From Mortierella sp. BCC40632 (lineage: Eukaryota; Mortierellomycota; Mortierellomycetes; Mortierellales; Mortierellaceae), in NCBI GenBank assembly GCA_011634665.1, contig WAEK01000002.1, positions 2,252,501 through 2,316,500 on the forward strand: a stretch of DNA of 64,000 bases. Direction: 5' to 3'. This document shows positions 47,917-59,762 of the stretch, one piece after another. Position numbers and translations under genes: made by a program. Every line of letters starts with the position of its first letter. The stretch's first letter is position 1. The notes under the pieces were generated by a model. It saw nothing but the letters and a program-made list of their open reading frames with translations, was not told where the DNA came from and searched no databases.

Positions 47917-49192
47917 ATGTCTACTACTGCTGCTGAATCCACCAAAGAGCTTCGCTGGCTCCCTCTTGAATCCAATCCTGAGGTAACAACCTTGAGCCAT
48001 CGATCGAGATTATACTGCATCTTTTTCCTTTCTTTCTTTCTTTCTTTCTGCACAGGCACTTATCAGGTTCCTTTCCGTCTTTTTCAATTATTAGGTCCTT
48101 GACAAGGTATCAGAGATCGAGCACCAACTTTTTTGTATTTCAATTTGGATAACAGGATGATTTAGATCCTAACCACATTCATGAATCCCAACCCATAGTA
48201 TGTGCGTGACCTAGGCGTCCCGGCTCCTTGGCGGTACGCTGATGTCATGGGTAAGTTTGACACGTCACGAAGGAGAAGGATCTGTTACCACTTATTATGG
48301 GCTGATCTTTCTCGGTACCGCCTCACTAACATGCCTTTTTCTTTCTTTTTTTTTTTACACTTTAGGCTTGGACGAAGAACTGTTGGCATTTGTTCCGCAG
48401 CCAGTGCACGCGATCATTCTACTGTTCCCATGCACAGAAAAGTATGAAGAGTACATCAAGGAAGAGACTACAAGGATAGATAAGGAGGGCCAGGTTGTCA
48501 GCCCAAATGTTGTGTTCTACCCCCAGACGATCCACAACGCCTGTGGTACCATGGGCGTCCTCCACTCGATCGCCAACAACTGGGCACATGGTGGACACTT
48601 GAAGCTTGGTATGTCTCTTGAGGCTGCGTACACCGAGATGATAAAATGTTGACACCCATTGTACAATCCCGACTAATGAAATCAACCTTGGAACGAACCC
48701 GACAAATAGAAGAGGGAGGGGTGATCAAGAACTTTTTGGACAAGACGGTTCACATGGCACCTAATGATCGTGCAAAAGCTCTCGAAGAAGACAAGGAAAT
48801 GGCAAGAGTGCACAAGATCCACGCGTCCACTGGACAGACTGCGACGCCCGACTTGGCTGATGAAGTTGATCTGCACTTTGTGTGTTTGATTGAGAGGGAT
48901 GGACATCTTTATGAATTGGATGGAGGAAAGCCATACCCTATCAATCACGGCGCCACAACCAAGGATGCCTTTTTATTCGTAAGCAAACCTCTTTCTTTCT
49001 TTTTTTTTTTTTTTTTTTTTTTTGTTTCTTTGTGGCAACGATCTGTTTATGGGGCACTAACGTTTGTTTAAATGTGATTACTGATATATACAGGACGCGA
49101 TCAAGGTGGCCAAAAAGTTTGTAGAGCGGGATCCCGACAACTTGAACTTTAGCGTCATTGCCGCTACTACTGCTCCAGAGGATGATGACTGA
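47917..49192 (+). CDS. Ubiquitin C-terminal hydrolase (UCHL3/YUH1 family)
   Basis: Cleaves small adducts from the ubiquitin C-terminus and processes precursors (family knowledge; some members also act on NEDD8/Rub1). Six exons: 47917-47982, 48095-48106, 48199-48250, 48366-48608, 48710-48978 and 49094-49192, 246 aa, normal for UCHL3. The start LRWLPLESNPE, the 12-nt exon coding VLDK and YVRDLGVPAPWRYADVMGLD rebuild the conserved N-terminus exactly. Catalytic residues: Gln and Cys in YPQTIHNACGTMGVLHSIAN, His in DLHFVCLIE and Asp in LYELDG. The crossover loop region is KEMARVHKIHASTGQT. The C-terminus is AIKVAKKFVERDPDNLNFSV. A candidate AATAAA lies 66 bp after the stop. Confidence 0.95.
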
Positions 49193-49257
49193 AGACGTTG
49201 AAGAAGAAGGAAAAAAAAAAAAAGACTACAATCTAGTCCGTACATTTGCCATAAACG

Positions 49258-49263
49258 AATAAA
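49258..49263 (+). promoter_or_regulatory. candidate poly(A) signal of the UCH gene
   Basis: AATAAAATAAAAT at 49258 onward, 66 bp after the UCH stop codon, in sense orientation. Position and motif only. Confidence 0.5.
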
Positions 49264-49524
49264 ATAAAATATGATAAAATCAGGTACAATGCTACGTGGG
49301 TGCCAGCTCGGAAGTATCTTTGACTTGACAGGTGCGGACTTGAACTTTCATTTTTTTTTTTTTTTTTTTCTAAATGTGATAATTGAACTCACAGTCACGC
49401 AGACTGAAAAAAAAGAGAGAGAGAGAGAGAGAGCGAGAGACTGAGGTTACCCCTTGGCAGAGCATCAATCCTTCTGAGAACAAGCAAAAAGACAGGCGAC
49501 CCAACTTGATTTGCTCGCTCCTTC

Positions 49525-52500
49525 ATGTCAGGCATTGCCTCTACACTGGATCACATGCTCGTGCAGCGGCCTCATTTCCTATTTAATTCACGCTTGCATT
49601 GGAGTCGCCCTAATGTAATGATTCGTTGTCCTAGACTCAGGGCGCCACCAACACAAAAACAGACCTCAGGGCTCCTCAGGACATTCAACACTAGTGCCTA
49701 CCGAAGGACGTGGAGAGTCATACCAAGCAATCATGAAACTTCAACTTTCTCGACCAAAACAAACTGTCCATCAACTATCCCTCTTTTGTCTACACAAAGG
49801 TTGACTCCACTAGCACCTGCTCGGTTATTGAACCGAGGAAGAGTCTTGGGCTTGCATACTGGGCTTCCTCGACTCTCGACCTCAGCAACATCTATTAGAC
49901 AGGATTTAGAGTCTGCATCGTCTCAGCCTCAGAGATCATTAACAGGGTCTTCGTCGCCAAGTTTATCGAGCACTACAGAGGCGTCATCTGGTGCACATGG
50001 TGAGGAGGATATCACACAACTCTTGCCTACCCAGTCACCTGCGGTTGTACTGTCCAATGAACAGCGGTTTTTACTGGACAAGGTCATCAAGGAGAAAAAG
50101 TCAGTTTTCTTTACCGGTTCAGCAGGAACAGGAAAATCTGTTCTGCTTCGACAACTGATTCAAGAGCTCAAGGAACATGAACGTCCAGGAAAGGTAGCGG
50201 TGACTGCCTCGACGGGCATTGCTGCCTGTAATATTGGAGGATGCACTTTGCATTCGTTTGCTGGTATTGGTCTTGGACAGGGAACGGTTGAACAGTTGCT
50301 AGTCAGGCTGAATGAAAACAAGAGAGCTTGTAGTCGTTGGAAGAAAACCAAGGTCCTTATCATTGATGAAAGTAAGCGAACGATCTGGGTTTTGAGAAAG
50401 CACAAAGGAAAAAAGCACAAAAAAAAAAAAAAAAAAGGTGTCCTAACTATGGTTTTGTTGTTCCCCTAGTTTCAATGATTGACGGTGATACTTTTGACAA
50501 GCTTGAAAAGATTGCAAGAATCATGAAAAAGAATGAAAAGCCATTTGGCGGCATCCAAGTGAGTTTGTACCGCATGTTTCGCAAAAAAAAAAAAAAAAAG
50601 GATGCGTGTAGTTGCGACTCAAATGATAAAAGATTTAACTGCTAAACCCAACACTTTAATATCCCACTCGTTAGCTTGTTCTCACTGGCGACTTTTTCCA
50701 ACTGCCTCCTGTACAGGCCGATCGCTCTGCCATTTATTCTCTTGTTCAGGCCAACAATACAAATAACATGATCAATGGTGTAGAAAACGGGGACGATCTC
50801 TCTCTTCCGGAACCAAAAGCGGTCACCATCAAGAGTGGTCCAGATGGAGAAGATATACCAATCTTTATGGAGGAATATGACATGAGTTCCAGCGTCACGT
50901 TGGCACCACAACAACAGCTTCCAACACTCTGTTTCGACGCAAAATCATGGGGCGAATGTATCCAGCATACCTTGCAACTCACCGAAGTCTTTCGTCAGCG
51001 TGACCCTGCCTTTATCAAAATGCTGAATGAAGCCCGTCATGGTCATCTCTCGGAAGAATCCTGTCAGACATTTAAAGATTTGGAGCGTGAACCAGATTAT
51101 CCCAGCGATGGTATCAAACCGACAGAACTCTTTGCTCTACGAAAACAAGTGGATGAATCCAACTTTCGATCCCTTGCAAAACTTGGTGGACCTGTCTATG
51201 TCTACGAACCGATCGATACGGGACCACTTGCCAAATTCATGGGACAGTTTACGCTTGCGCCCACCAAGCTTCAACTCAAAGTCAGTGCACAAGTGATGTT
51301 GATCAAGAACCTATCGCCCAGCCTTGTCAATGGTTCGATGGGTATTATTGTCGGCTTCCAGTCCAGTACAGACTATGATCTCGAGTCAAAGCAATGGATC
51401 ACTAGTCACTTCCCTATTGTCCGGTTCGCTGGCGAGGAGGACGATTTAGTGATTCGACCTGAAGAATGGAAGATGGAGTTACCGAATGGCGAACTTATTG
51501 CTTCAAGAGTTCAGCTGCCTTTGATCCTTGCCTGGGCATTAAGTAGGTCGCTTCTCTATTTTCTGGAAAGACAGTCTCTTTGACTTTTCGATAATGGTTT
51601 TTTTTTTTTTTTTTTTTTTTGACTCTTATACGAATGTCTGTGAATTTCGTCCGCTTTGATGAAAACTCTCACTAGGTATCCATAAATCTCAAGGACAAAC
51701 AATAGAGAGGGTCAAGGTGGATATGGAAAATATTTTTGAGGCAGGACAGGCCTATGTTGCACTTTCACGAGCGACTAGTCTCTCTGGTCTCCAGGTACTC
51801 AATTTTAACAAGAAATCGATTCATGCGCTGGACCGCGTGGCCGAGTTTTATGAAGGACTGAAAACTGTACAACAAACCATGGAAGAAGAGGTGACGGAGA
51901 AGGCTCGACTAGCGGAAGAGGCCTTGATAAAGAAGGCTCAACGAAAGGAGATGCTGAGAGAGGCAAGGAATGCTCGAAGTCGGGAAGCAAGGCTGAGAAA
52001 AGCCAAGGAAAAGAAAGATAACAGCACTCCTGTCAACATTGACGCAAGTCTTTCTAAAATCTCTTTGACAACCGTCGACACTCCAAGTACAGTCGATGAC
52101 TCTCCAGCTCTACCCTCGACATTGGCCTCTCTATCTTCATCTCCACCTCCACCTCTGTCATCACCTGCGTCTCCACTTCCACCTCCAGTCAGTCCTTGGA
52201 CAGCCACTCTTGAGTCCAACTCTCCAGCAACCTCTCTTGAAGCAGACTCGCAAACAACCTCCTTTGGACCTGACCCTTGGACACCTTTTGTTAAGCCGAA
52301 ATCCCAGGCATCCCCTGAACCGAAATCCCAGGTATCCTCTGAGCCCAAATCCCAGGTACCCTCTGAGCCCAAATCTCGGACGGCCATTGAGACAGACTCT
52401 AGGAGATCCTTTGAACCAAAGTCTCGGCAAACTTTTGAACCTGGCTCTCGGTCGTCGTTTGAGCCCAGATCCCGACCGTCCTTTGAACCCAGATCCCGGC

Positions 52501-53673
52501 CGTCCTTTGAACCCAAATCTAGGCCACCTTTTGAAACTGGCTCTCGAACACCCTACGAACCAAAATCTCGGCCACCTTTTGAATCAAAGCCTCGTCCGTC
52601 CTTTGAACCAAAATCTAGACCACCTTTTGAAACTGGCTCTCGAACATCCTACGAACCAAAATCTCGGCCATCTTTTGAGTCAAAGCCTCGTTCATCCTTT
52701 GAACTAAAATCTCGGTCGTCTTTTGAGTCTGGCTATCGGAGATCCTATGAACCGAAATCTTGGTCACCATTGGAAACTGGCTCTCGGCCCTCTTTTGAAC
52801 CAAAATCTCGCCTACCCCTTGAGCCAAAATCTCGGTCATCCTTTGAACCTGAATCACGGACATCCTCTGAACCAAAACTGCGGGCACCCATTGAACCGGA
52901 ACCTTGGCTATCCTTTGAACCCAGATCTCAGAAATCCGTGGAGTCCGCCTCAAGGTCACAGTTAGAGCCTTTGAGTCAGTCCCCACGACTCTCAGCCAAG
53001 GACCTTTCGTCCTCCTTGCCATCTACCGTAGCCTCTAGTGCTCTCCGTCCTGCCTCTCATCCTTCAGTTTCCTCGATAAGGTACAAAAGTCAGACTAAGG
53101 TCCTTCCGCGACAGGTCTCTGGTCGCGTGGCTAGTCTTGGATCAGAAAGCAGCCCCAGAACCCAATCTCCAATCAAGTCTCTGGAATCTGTGTTGACTCC
53201 AGGTCAGTTCTCAAAACCGAGCTACACATCGGCGCGCTCCAGTGCTCCTCTTTCTCAGTCTGGGGGCAACACGGTTTCGACTATTCGACGTTCTTTGCCT
53301 GGAGAGAAGACTATTGCTCCATATACTCATCCCACTGGAAAGAGTGTTACGATCATCCCACAAGCCTTGGCGGAAAAGTTGGATTACGGCCACGTTGAAA
53401 ACAGTCGCAACTCTCTCAAAGGAGGTTCTTCAAGATATGGACAACGGACTAGAGAATGGAAAGGACGCTCCGAAGCAAACAAGGCGACTACTTTATCAGT
53501 TCCAGGAAGCACTTTTCAGCAAAAGGATCGTATTGAGAGGGACGAGTCGATTGAACATAGGGGAACGTCTGGCCTTGAGTTAAGGGATACCTTCAAGGAC
53601 AAAGATAAAAGGGACGTTAGGAGAAACCGATACGCGTCTTTGTTAAAACCGGTATCGTCGTCAATACTTTCTT

Positions 53674-53729
<56 letters not shown>

Positions 53730-53849
53730 TCTTCTTCCACTTCTACTGCCACTTCCTCGAAACACACAATCGAACCGACTCGGTATTGGCGTCCTACTAT
53801 CTTTAACAGAAAGCAGGTTGAGGTCATTTCCTCGAAGCAAGCCTCTTAA
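49525..53849 (+). CDS. PIF1: PIF1-family DNA helicase with long repetitive C-terminal tail
   Basis: 5'-3' superfamily 1B helicase acting in nuclear and mitochondrial genome maintenance. Exons 49525-50371, 50470-50558, 50675-51542 and 51676-53849, 1325 aa. The first 150 residues are basic and Ser/Arg-rich, lacking acidic runs, compatible with a mitochondrial presequence. Helicase motifs: [16 protein letters not shown]; Ia [14 protein letters not shown] with [41 protein letters not shown]-like [20 protein letters not shown]; then QVMLIKNL, the PIF1 region [26 protein letters not shown] and [18 protein letters not shown]. After residue about 640 come a charged coiled segment and Pro/Ser sequence. 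A tandem 8-residue repeat of the (S/P)FEPKSRP type follows, then Ala/Thr runs. Any of several early Met codons could be the true start. Confidence 0.94.
52285..52960 (+). repeat. degenerate 24-bp tandem repeat encoding FEPKSRP-type octapeptides
   Basis: About 28 copies of an 8-residue unit (consensus S-F-E-P-K-S-R-P, with variants [21 protein letters not shown]), in frame throughout. A higher-order 32-residue (96-bp) unit is visible around 52520-52715: the order KSR/ETGSR/EPKSR/ESKPR occurs twice almost unchanged. This indicates recent unequal exchange. Confidence 0.9.
53678..53737. repeat. ACT then GCT trinucleotide run
   Basis: Consecutive ACT codons (poly-Thr) followed by GCT codons (poly-Ala) near the C-terminus of the PIF1 protein. 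Confidence 0.9.
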
Positions 53850-54256
53850 TCTCCAAGTCTTTTGCCTTTTGAAAGATAAAGTAGAATTCATCTCTCTCAT
53901 TCACACACACAAAGTCACTTTTTTAAAAAAAAAACCTCATTTGTTCACTATTACTTTTTTTTTTTCTGCGTCTATTTTTTTTCTTTCTTTCTCTCTCTCT
54001 CTTTAAATTGTTTGATCTATATAAAAAAATTTTTTTTTCTAAACTAGGTGAACTGGACAAAAGAGTAAAGAGTAGGGGAGAGAAGGGAATTGTAGATAAT
54101 GTAAAAAAGAGTGGGGGAGGTGGGGGGTTTTTTTTTTTTTTTTTTTTTCTTTTAGAAAAAAAATTAATGGAAGAGAGTGGAGATGGTTGGGGGAGGGGGT
54201 GGAAGGAGGGTGGAGTGGAGTAGAGTAGAGTGGAGGAGTGGGGATGGAGATGGTTT
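53850..54256. other. convergent spacer between PIF1 and the mitochondrial carrier gene
   Basis: T- and A-rich runs, a G-rich stretch near 54110-54130 and 54185-54250, no gene. It must contain both 3' UTRs. The minus-strand carrier frame may extend into it (see the carrier entry). Confidence 0.55.
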
Positions 54257-54624
54257 ATTTTTTTTTTTTTTTTAAAGTCAAGTTCTCGTTTGCTGTATTC
54301 ATAAACGACATAAGAAATACTGACGGCAGGAACAACCTATACCAAGAAGAACCCCGATCAGGTCAGTATCACCTTTTGACAAAAAAAAAAAAATAATAAA
54401 ACGCGCTCCCAAGAGTTTTTTTTTTTTTTTCTTCCTTCTTCTTCACCGCAAAGCCTTACCTTGGTCAGCGTCGGCACCATGCCCTTGTAGAATCCACGAA
54501 GTCCATCCTGCTCAAATGTCTTTCTGAAAACATCTAATGTCGAAGAATATGTCTGTGGATGCTGAGGCGTTCCTTGGGCTTGTAACCTACATGGACAAGG
54601 GAGAAAAATAGAAACATGAGAATC

Positions 54625-54663
<39 letters not shown>

Positions 54664-57600
54664 ATCTTTTCATTCATCCTTTCGCATGGCATTTTCTTTT
54701 TACCTTGTTCGGACAAGACTTAGTGGGTAGACAGTCGTTGCGCCAACACTTCCACTGATCGTTCCACAAGCCAACAACACAAAGACACTAGGTCGCTCCA
54801 AATTCTTTTCTTCACTACCTCGATCCCCTTCATGAAGGCCTGCCTTCCATCGCATATAACCAAACTTGAGGGTCTCAAAGACACTCAGATCAATGGCCGC
54901 ATAAGGGAAAATACCAACCAAGGATGCTCCCAACCCTCGATAAAATCCTCGAACGCCCGCTTGACGCCAAACCTCCAGAGCCACGGATCGTATCGAAGAT
55001 TTTTTGGGGAGAAGGGTAGAGGCTGTGGTTTGTTGTAATGAAAAGGGAGAGGAGGAAGAAAAGGATGCTGTGGATACTGTGGATGCTGTAGAGACTGAAG
55101 ATGCTGTGGAAGATGTAGAAAGTGAAGACAATGCAGAGGTAGAAGGTGCCGAGGAAGTGGGAGGTGATATTGGCAAACGACCTGATGTAGTGGTCGCTCG
55201 TGGTATTGACACCTTGGAAGATGTAGATGCTGAGGAAGAAGAAGCCGACACTGGGGTTGTGTTGGTTGCGACAGAGGTGGTCGAAGACATGATTCGAGTC
55301 TTGATGGTCTCCAAGGGATAGATTGAGAATTGAGAGACTAATCCAGCAACACCTCCTGCTAAAAACCTTCCTGCTGTTGCAATATCGGGTGGAGGTTGTT
55401 GACCTGCTCCATTGGTACCATTGCCATTCCCTACTACTGGTGCTGCTCCTTCCTCTGGGGGGACCTGTATCGTCAAAAAGGGAAGATGCGTGACGATGAA
55501 CCATTTGCTGGACTCGTACGTATAAAACTTGATGGCGGATTCGGGAGCGATTTTGATAATGTTGAGACCATTGCCACGAAAGAAGGTTCGGATTCCACCT
55601 TGTTGATACAACTCGATGATTGCTCGCCACAATAACCGTTGGTTGGCGGGTGTGGATGCATGACCTGGACTGGTCATCTTGGGTACATGCTTCAGAGCCG
55701 AGGCTGCGGCGGGTCCTGTCAATTTGGGTACTGAACTGGTGATGAGGTAGACTTTAAGACGGTCCAGTGGTGCAGTCACTAGATTGTGTGTGTGGATGAG
55801 AAAAGGAGAGAGAGAAGTTTCCATGAGATTTTTTTTTTTTTTTTTTTTCCTGAGACAAAGATGTGAACCAACTGGTCATTCTGTTCCTGAAAAAGAATAA
55901 AGGAAAAATAAACAAACAAAAAAGAATAAAGGAATGCAAAAGGTACCTGTTCGAGAAACTGCGCCTGCAATGGCACCGGCCAAGAGATAACGCGCAACAT
56001 AGTCATTCTCCGAGGGTGGCATCACAACATCTCCATCGACTCCAACCTGCGCAATGACCTCTGTCACGTACTTGTAGATCTCCTTCAAGGTTGGCTCGCG
56101 GGGTAGAAGCTAGCAGGGGGATTGGGTAGGGTTCAAAACATGCGCATAAAATAAAAGGACCGAATGAGTTGGATGAGCAAAAAAAAAAAAACGACGGGTC
56201 TAGTCCGTTTGGTCGGACAGGGTACTTTTGCGAGCACTCTTTCTTTCTTTTTTCTGCGATGCGCTGGTCCACGAGTCAGCACGGACAGAAAGCGTCTGTG
56301 CGCTTTCTATTTCTGAATGAGAGAGGAGGCGTCTGTTCCGTTTGGTGTCCAGCAATATACATAAAAAAAATGGGGTGCAGGGTCCTTTTCTCTTGCATTG
56401 AAAGACAAGGTGGGAAAAGACTCGTCGATCTGCTCAAAAGGTCTCTTCTCACAGACATGTCTGCAGTTGTCCTATGGATCTCCCAAGAATGTGCTGTGCC
56501 CAAAAGTTGTCTTCTGATCCTTGAGTCTGCCCTCCATTCTCTCTATGCATCGGGTCTAGTGCCAGGCGGGTGTGGGAGGAGGAGCGTGCAAAGATGGAGA
56601 TAAAGGAGAAGAGGAGATTGATGCCTACCACTAAGAAATCACGCCATTCTTCAAAGTCAATGACTCCGTTGCCATCCTTGTCCATAGCTCTGATAAACAC
56701 TTCGAGCTCGGCGTCTGACATTTGGATACCAGCCTTGGCTAACGAAGCCTGCAGCTCATCAGGCTGAATCTCTACATGGTCGACAATGGATTAAAAAGGA
56801 AGAAAAAAAGAAAGTTAGAACAAGTGGAGTGACTGAACAACAGAGTCCATCCTTTGGACCCTGGTATTTTCTTTAACCCTCCCACGGTCCTCTCTTTCCT
56901 TTTCTCACCCACTCTCTTTCCACATACCGTTATCATTGTTGTGGTCAATCTCGCGAAACAGATTCCAGAGTCGCTCTTCCTTTTCCTCAACAAAGAGGTG
57001 AAAGTCTTCATAATGCAGCTGCCCTGAATGACTTTGTTCACCCGATCCGCCATGGCTGTTTTGCTGGTGGTGTGGATCGTCTCCGAGCGTAGCGTCTGAA
57101 TGATTCCCAGCATGGTGGGGATGGTGATGAGGATGAGGATAAAGATGGTCGTCGTTACTGTCACTGTCGCTACTGTCAACAGGGCTACCATTCTTCATGT
57201 CCATCCTTCGCAGTTTCCGAGCATGACAGAGCTGAAGCAACTCTTCTGCATATCGTTTCTGAACCTCCTCGTCTGAAGTGAATTCAGCAAAGAAGCCAAC
57301 AAGCGATGTCGAGTCGATATGTCCTGTTTGCTTATGATGGTTTAGCTGGTATTGTTTCCGGATCCGACGTAACCGTTCCTCTCGGGTTTCGTAATGGGGT
57401 GGGTTACCGGCCCGTTTGCTGTCAATGGAGGATGAGTCATCGTCCTGTGGAAGATTCTCGCTCCTCTTGACTGAATCCGATTCTGAATGCATCCTGCTGT
57501 CTGATGCGAGGGTATGTGTCCTCTTGGGAGCAGGAGGAAGTAGAGATGTCGAGGCCGTGGGTGAGGTGGAGCCTGCAGCATTCGATCCGGCTCGTTTCCT

Positions 57601-57834
57601 CGGAATAGCGGTCATGGCCGTGGGAGGGTTGGCATGGGAATCCGAGTCGGCCGAGACGACGTCCACGGGATCGGTCAAGGACTGGTCGGACCGAGGATGG
57701 GACATGGACAGGGATGGGTCCTTGTCCGAGTGGGAGAGAGGCAGGTCCATGAGCTTTATGCTGCTTCGGTCCTTGGTGGCCTCGGGCAGGTCGAGGCCAG
57801 GGTCAGAGTCGGATGTGGCCTTGAGCAAAGTCAT
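54257..57834 (-). CDS. EF-hand calcium-binding mitochondrial carrier (SCaMC/ATP-Mg-Pi type, SAL1-like)
   Basis: Inner-membrane carrier exchanging ATP-Mg and phosphate, activated by calcium on the intermembrane side. Exon 1 is 57834-56928, starting MTLLKATSDSDPGLD, chosen over an upstream in-frame ATG at 57999 in CT-rich sequence. EF-hand loops: DHNNDNGEIQPDE (split by an intron, next exon from 56771) and DKDGNGVIDFEEW. The carrier domain begins around YLLAGAIAGAVSRTVTAPLD; its three PxD/ExxK/R signatures are APLDRLKV, YPLETIKTR and YPLSLVRTR. Also seen: GIRTFFRGNGLNIIKIAPES and VRGFYRGLGASLVGIFPYAA. A Ser/Thr-rich insertion of about 80 residues follows the second signature, in the matrix loop. 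The last exon reads VVPAVSISYVVYEYSKRELD. The frame then enters a 16-A run; 15 A would give an immediate TAA, 16 reads on, so the exact stop is uncertain. Confidence 0.92.
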
Positions 57835-58521
57835 TGTGGGGAAGGGGGAGAGAAAGAGAGAAAGAGAGAGAGACAGTGCTCGGATCAGGATGGTTGGAGA
57901 GTGCTCAGGGGAGAGGAGAAGGGAGAGTCGATTCAGGAGGAGGGAAGGAGAGGGGAGAAGAAGAAAAGAGATGGGCGTTGGAGAATGAGTATGAGTCAAG
58001 AGAAATAGAAGAAGAGAAGAAAGAAAGAAGGAAAGAAGGAAAGAGAGCGGATGGATGGATGGGCAGGTGGGTAGGTGGGATTATGGAGTGCGGAGACACA
58101 ATTAGATCAGAAAAAAAAAAAAAAGAAGAAAAAAGAAAATAAAAGAGCGAATGAGAGTTCGAGTTTGTAAGAATGAAAGAATGAAAACCGTTCCGACAAC
58201 CAACAAAAGAGAAATCACTCGAGCTGAGGTCTCTTCTTTTCTTCTTTGCTCTCTCTCTCTCTCTCTCTCTCTCCTTCTCCTTTCCCATGTCTTTTTAGGA
58301 ATCGGATTCCGATCCACAAAAAAAGAATGAGAGAGAGAGAACGGTCTCCTGCTCTCTTTCTCTCCCCTACCCTGCTGTCTGTCCTCGTCTGAAAGGGAAA
58401 ATCGGATACATGAGGAGAGAAGGGTGGGAAGAGCGGGCGCAGCGTCCTCTGCTCTCACTCGTTCTTTCACTCTTTCCCCGCTGTCTCACTCTTTCACTCA
58501 CTCTCGCTCTCGTTCTCTCGC

Positions 58522-58562
<41 letters not shown>

Positions 58563-59501
58563 CACACCGGTCTGTCCTGACCCGACCACAACCAGACCAA
58601 CCTCCATTCCTCCTCTCATTCCTTCCTCCGCATCCCTCCTTGCCCAGGGTCCATCATTACGTCGTCCAAAAAAAAGTGGACTTGTCTGCTCTCTGGACTG
58701 CTCTTGTAGCATGTCCCTGATACCTGCCTGAAATGACCCCGGCCCTGACTGACCCTGGCCCTGACCGTGACCCTGTTCCTTCCGGGCCACCTGTTTGACT
58801 CTTCCGTCAGGAGAACTCCCACGGGAGGCCATTGCCGAGCCCAATAGACCCAGCCACAGCTTAGCGCCCCGACAGTCGTAGCAGCTGCCCGCACAGAGAA
58901 GGAGAGGAGGACGGCGCCCAATTGCTCACGCAGCAGCTGCTCCCCTACCTGCCCACGGGGACCATTTGACTGGCGGATGATGACATTTTTTCGGTCAATA
59001 ACCCCAGAAAAATAGCACATCCAAAAAAACGTGTGAGCATTCTCACTGTCTCGTCTCTCTTTCTTTCTCCCGCATCGACTCCCAACCATCGGTCCTGACC
59101 CTTTTTTCTCTTTTTATTTGACTGACTGTCTATTTGACTGTCCGTCCGTCCATCCGTCCGTGTCCATGTGCCCATGACGATAGGCTCAGTAGTCACTTCT
59201 CTACTCGCTTCGAGCGAGCGATTCATTGCTGTGCTCGCATGAATGCATTCTCTTTCTCTCTCTCTCCTCATTCACATTCCATCCACCATTAGCCATCCTC
59301 GGTGTTTATGTGTGGTTGCGTAGTTGGTTCAAAGAAAGTCGATAGAAGGCGTGGAGAGAGAGAAAGAGAGAGAGAGCGCGAGAGAGGGGGAGAAAAAAAG
59401 ATGGATGCCGGAAAGATTGCTCTCGAACGTCAAACGTCAGTCCTTCACTCTCTCAGCCAACCCCACCAAAGAACATCTCTCATTTTTTTGTCCACATGGT
59501 C

Positions 59502-59540
<39 letters not shown>

Positions 59541-59762
59541 AAACACTAAATCAGTACGTGTTTGTGTGTGTTTGTCTCGAATGGCACGTTGGACAATCAG
59601 TCTTCTGGAGGAGAGATCGTTTCAGATATATTGGGTGTGTGTGTGTGTGTGTGCCTGTGTAAGAAACATGAAAGAAAAGAAGAGAAAAGAAAGAAAGAAA
59701 AAAAAGGGGGGAAGGAGGGGGGGAGGTTTGAAAAAAAAAGAAATATAGAAATAGAAAAAGAA
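57835..59762. other. region between the carrier gene and the RRT8-like gene
   Basis: GA/CT tracts (57846-57872, 58250-58272, 58520-58560, 59345-59382), a poly-T run at 59507-59537, and TG repeats near 59630-59650. The stretch 58700-58990 is free of simple repeats, but its frames show no recognisable domain. It contains the 5' leader of the carrier gene and the 3' UTR of the RRT8-like gene. Confidence 0.45.

Noticed and set aside
59302..59748. 148-codon plus-strand frame in the spacer before the RRT8-like gene
   Set aside because: Built from GA, poly-T and TG repeats with no domain; the minus-strand RRT8-like gene explains the adjacent sequence.
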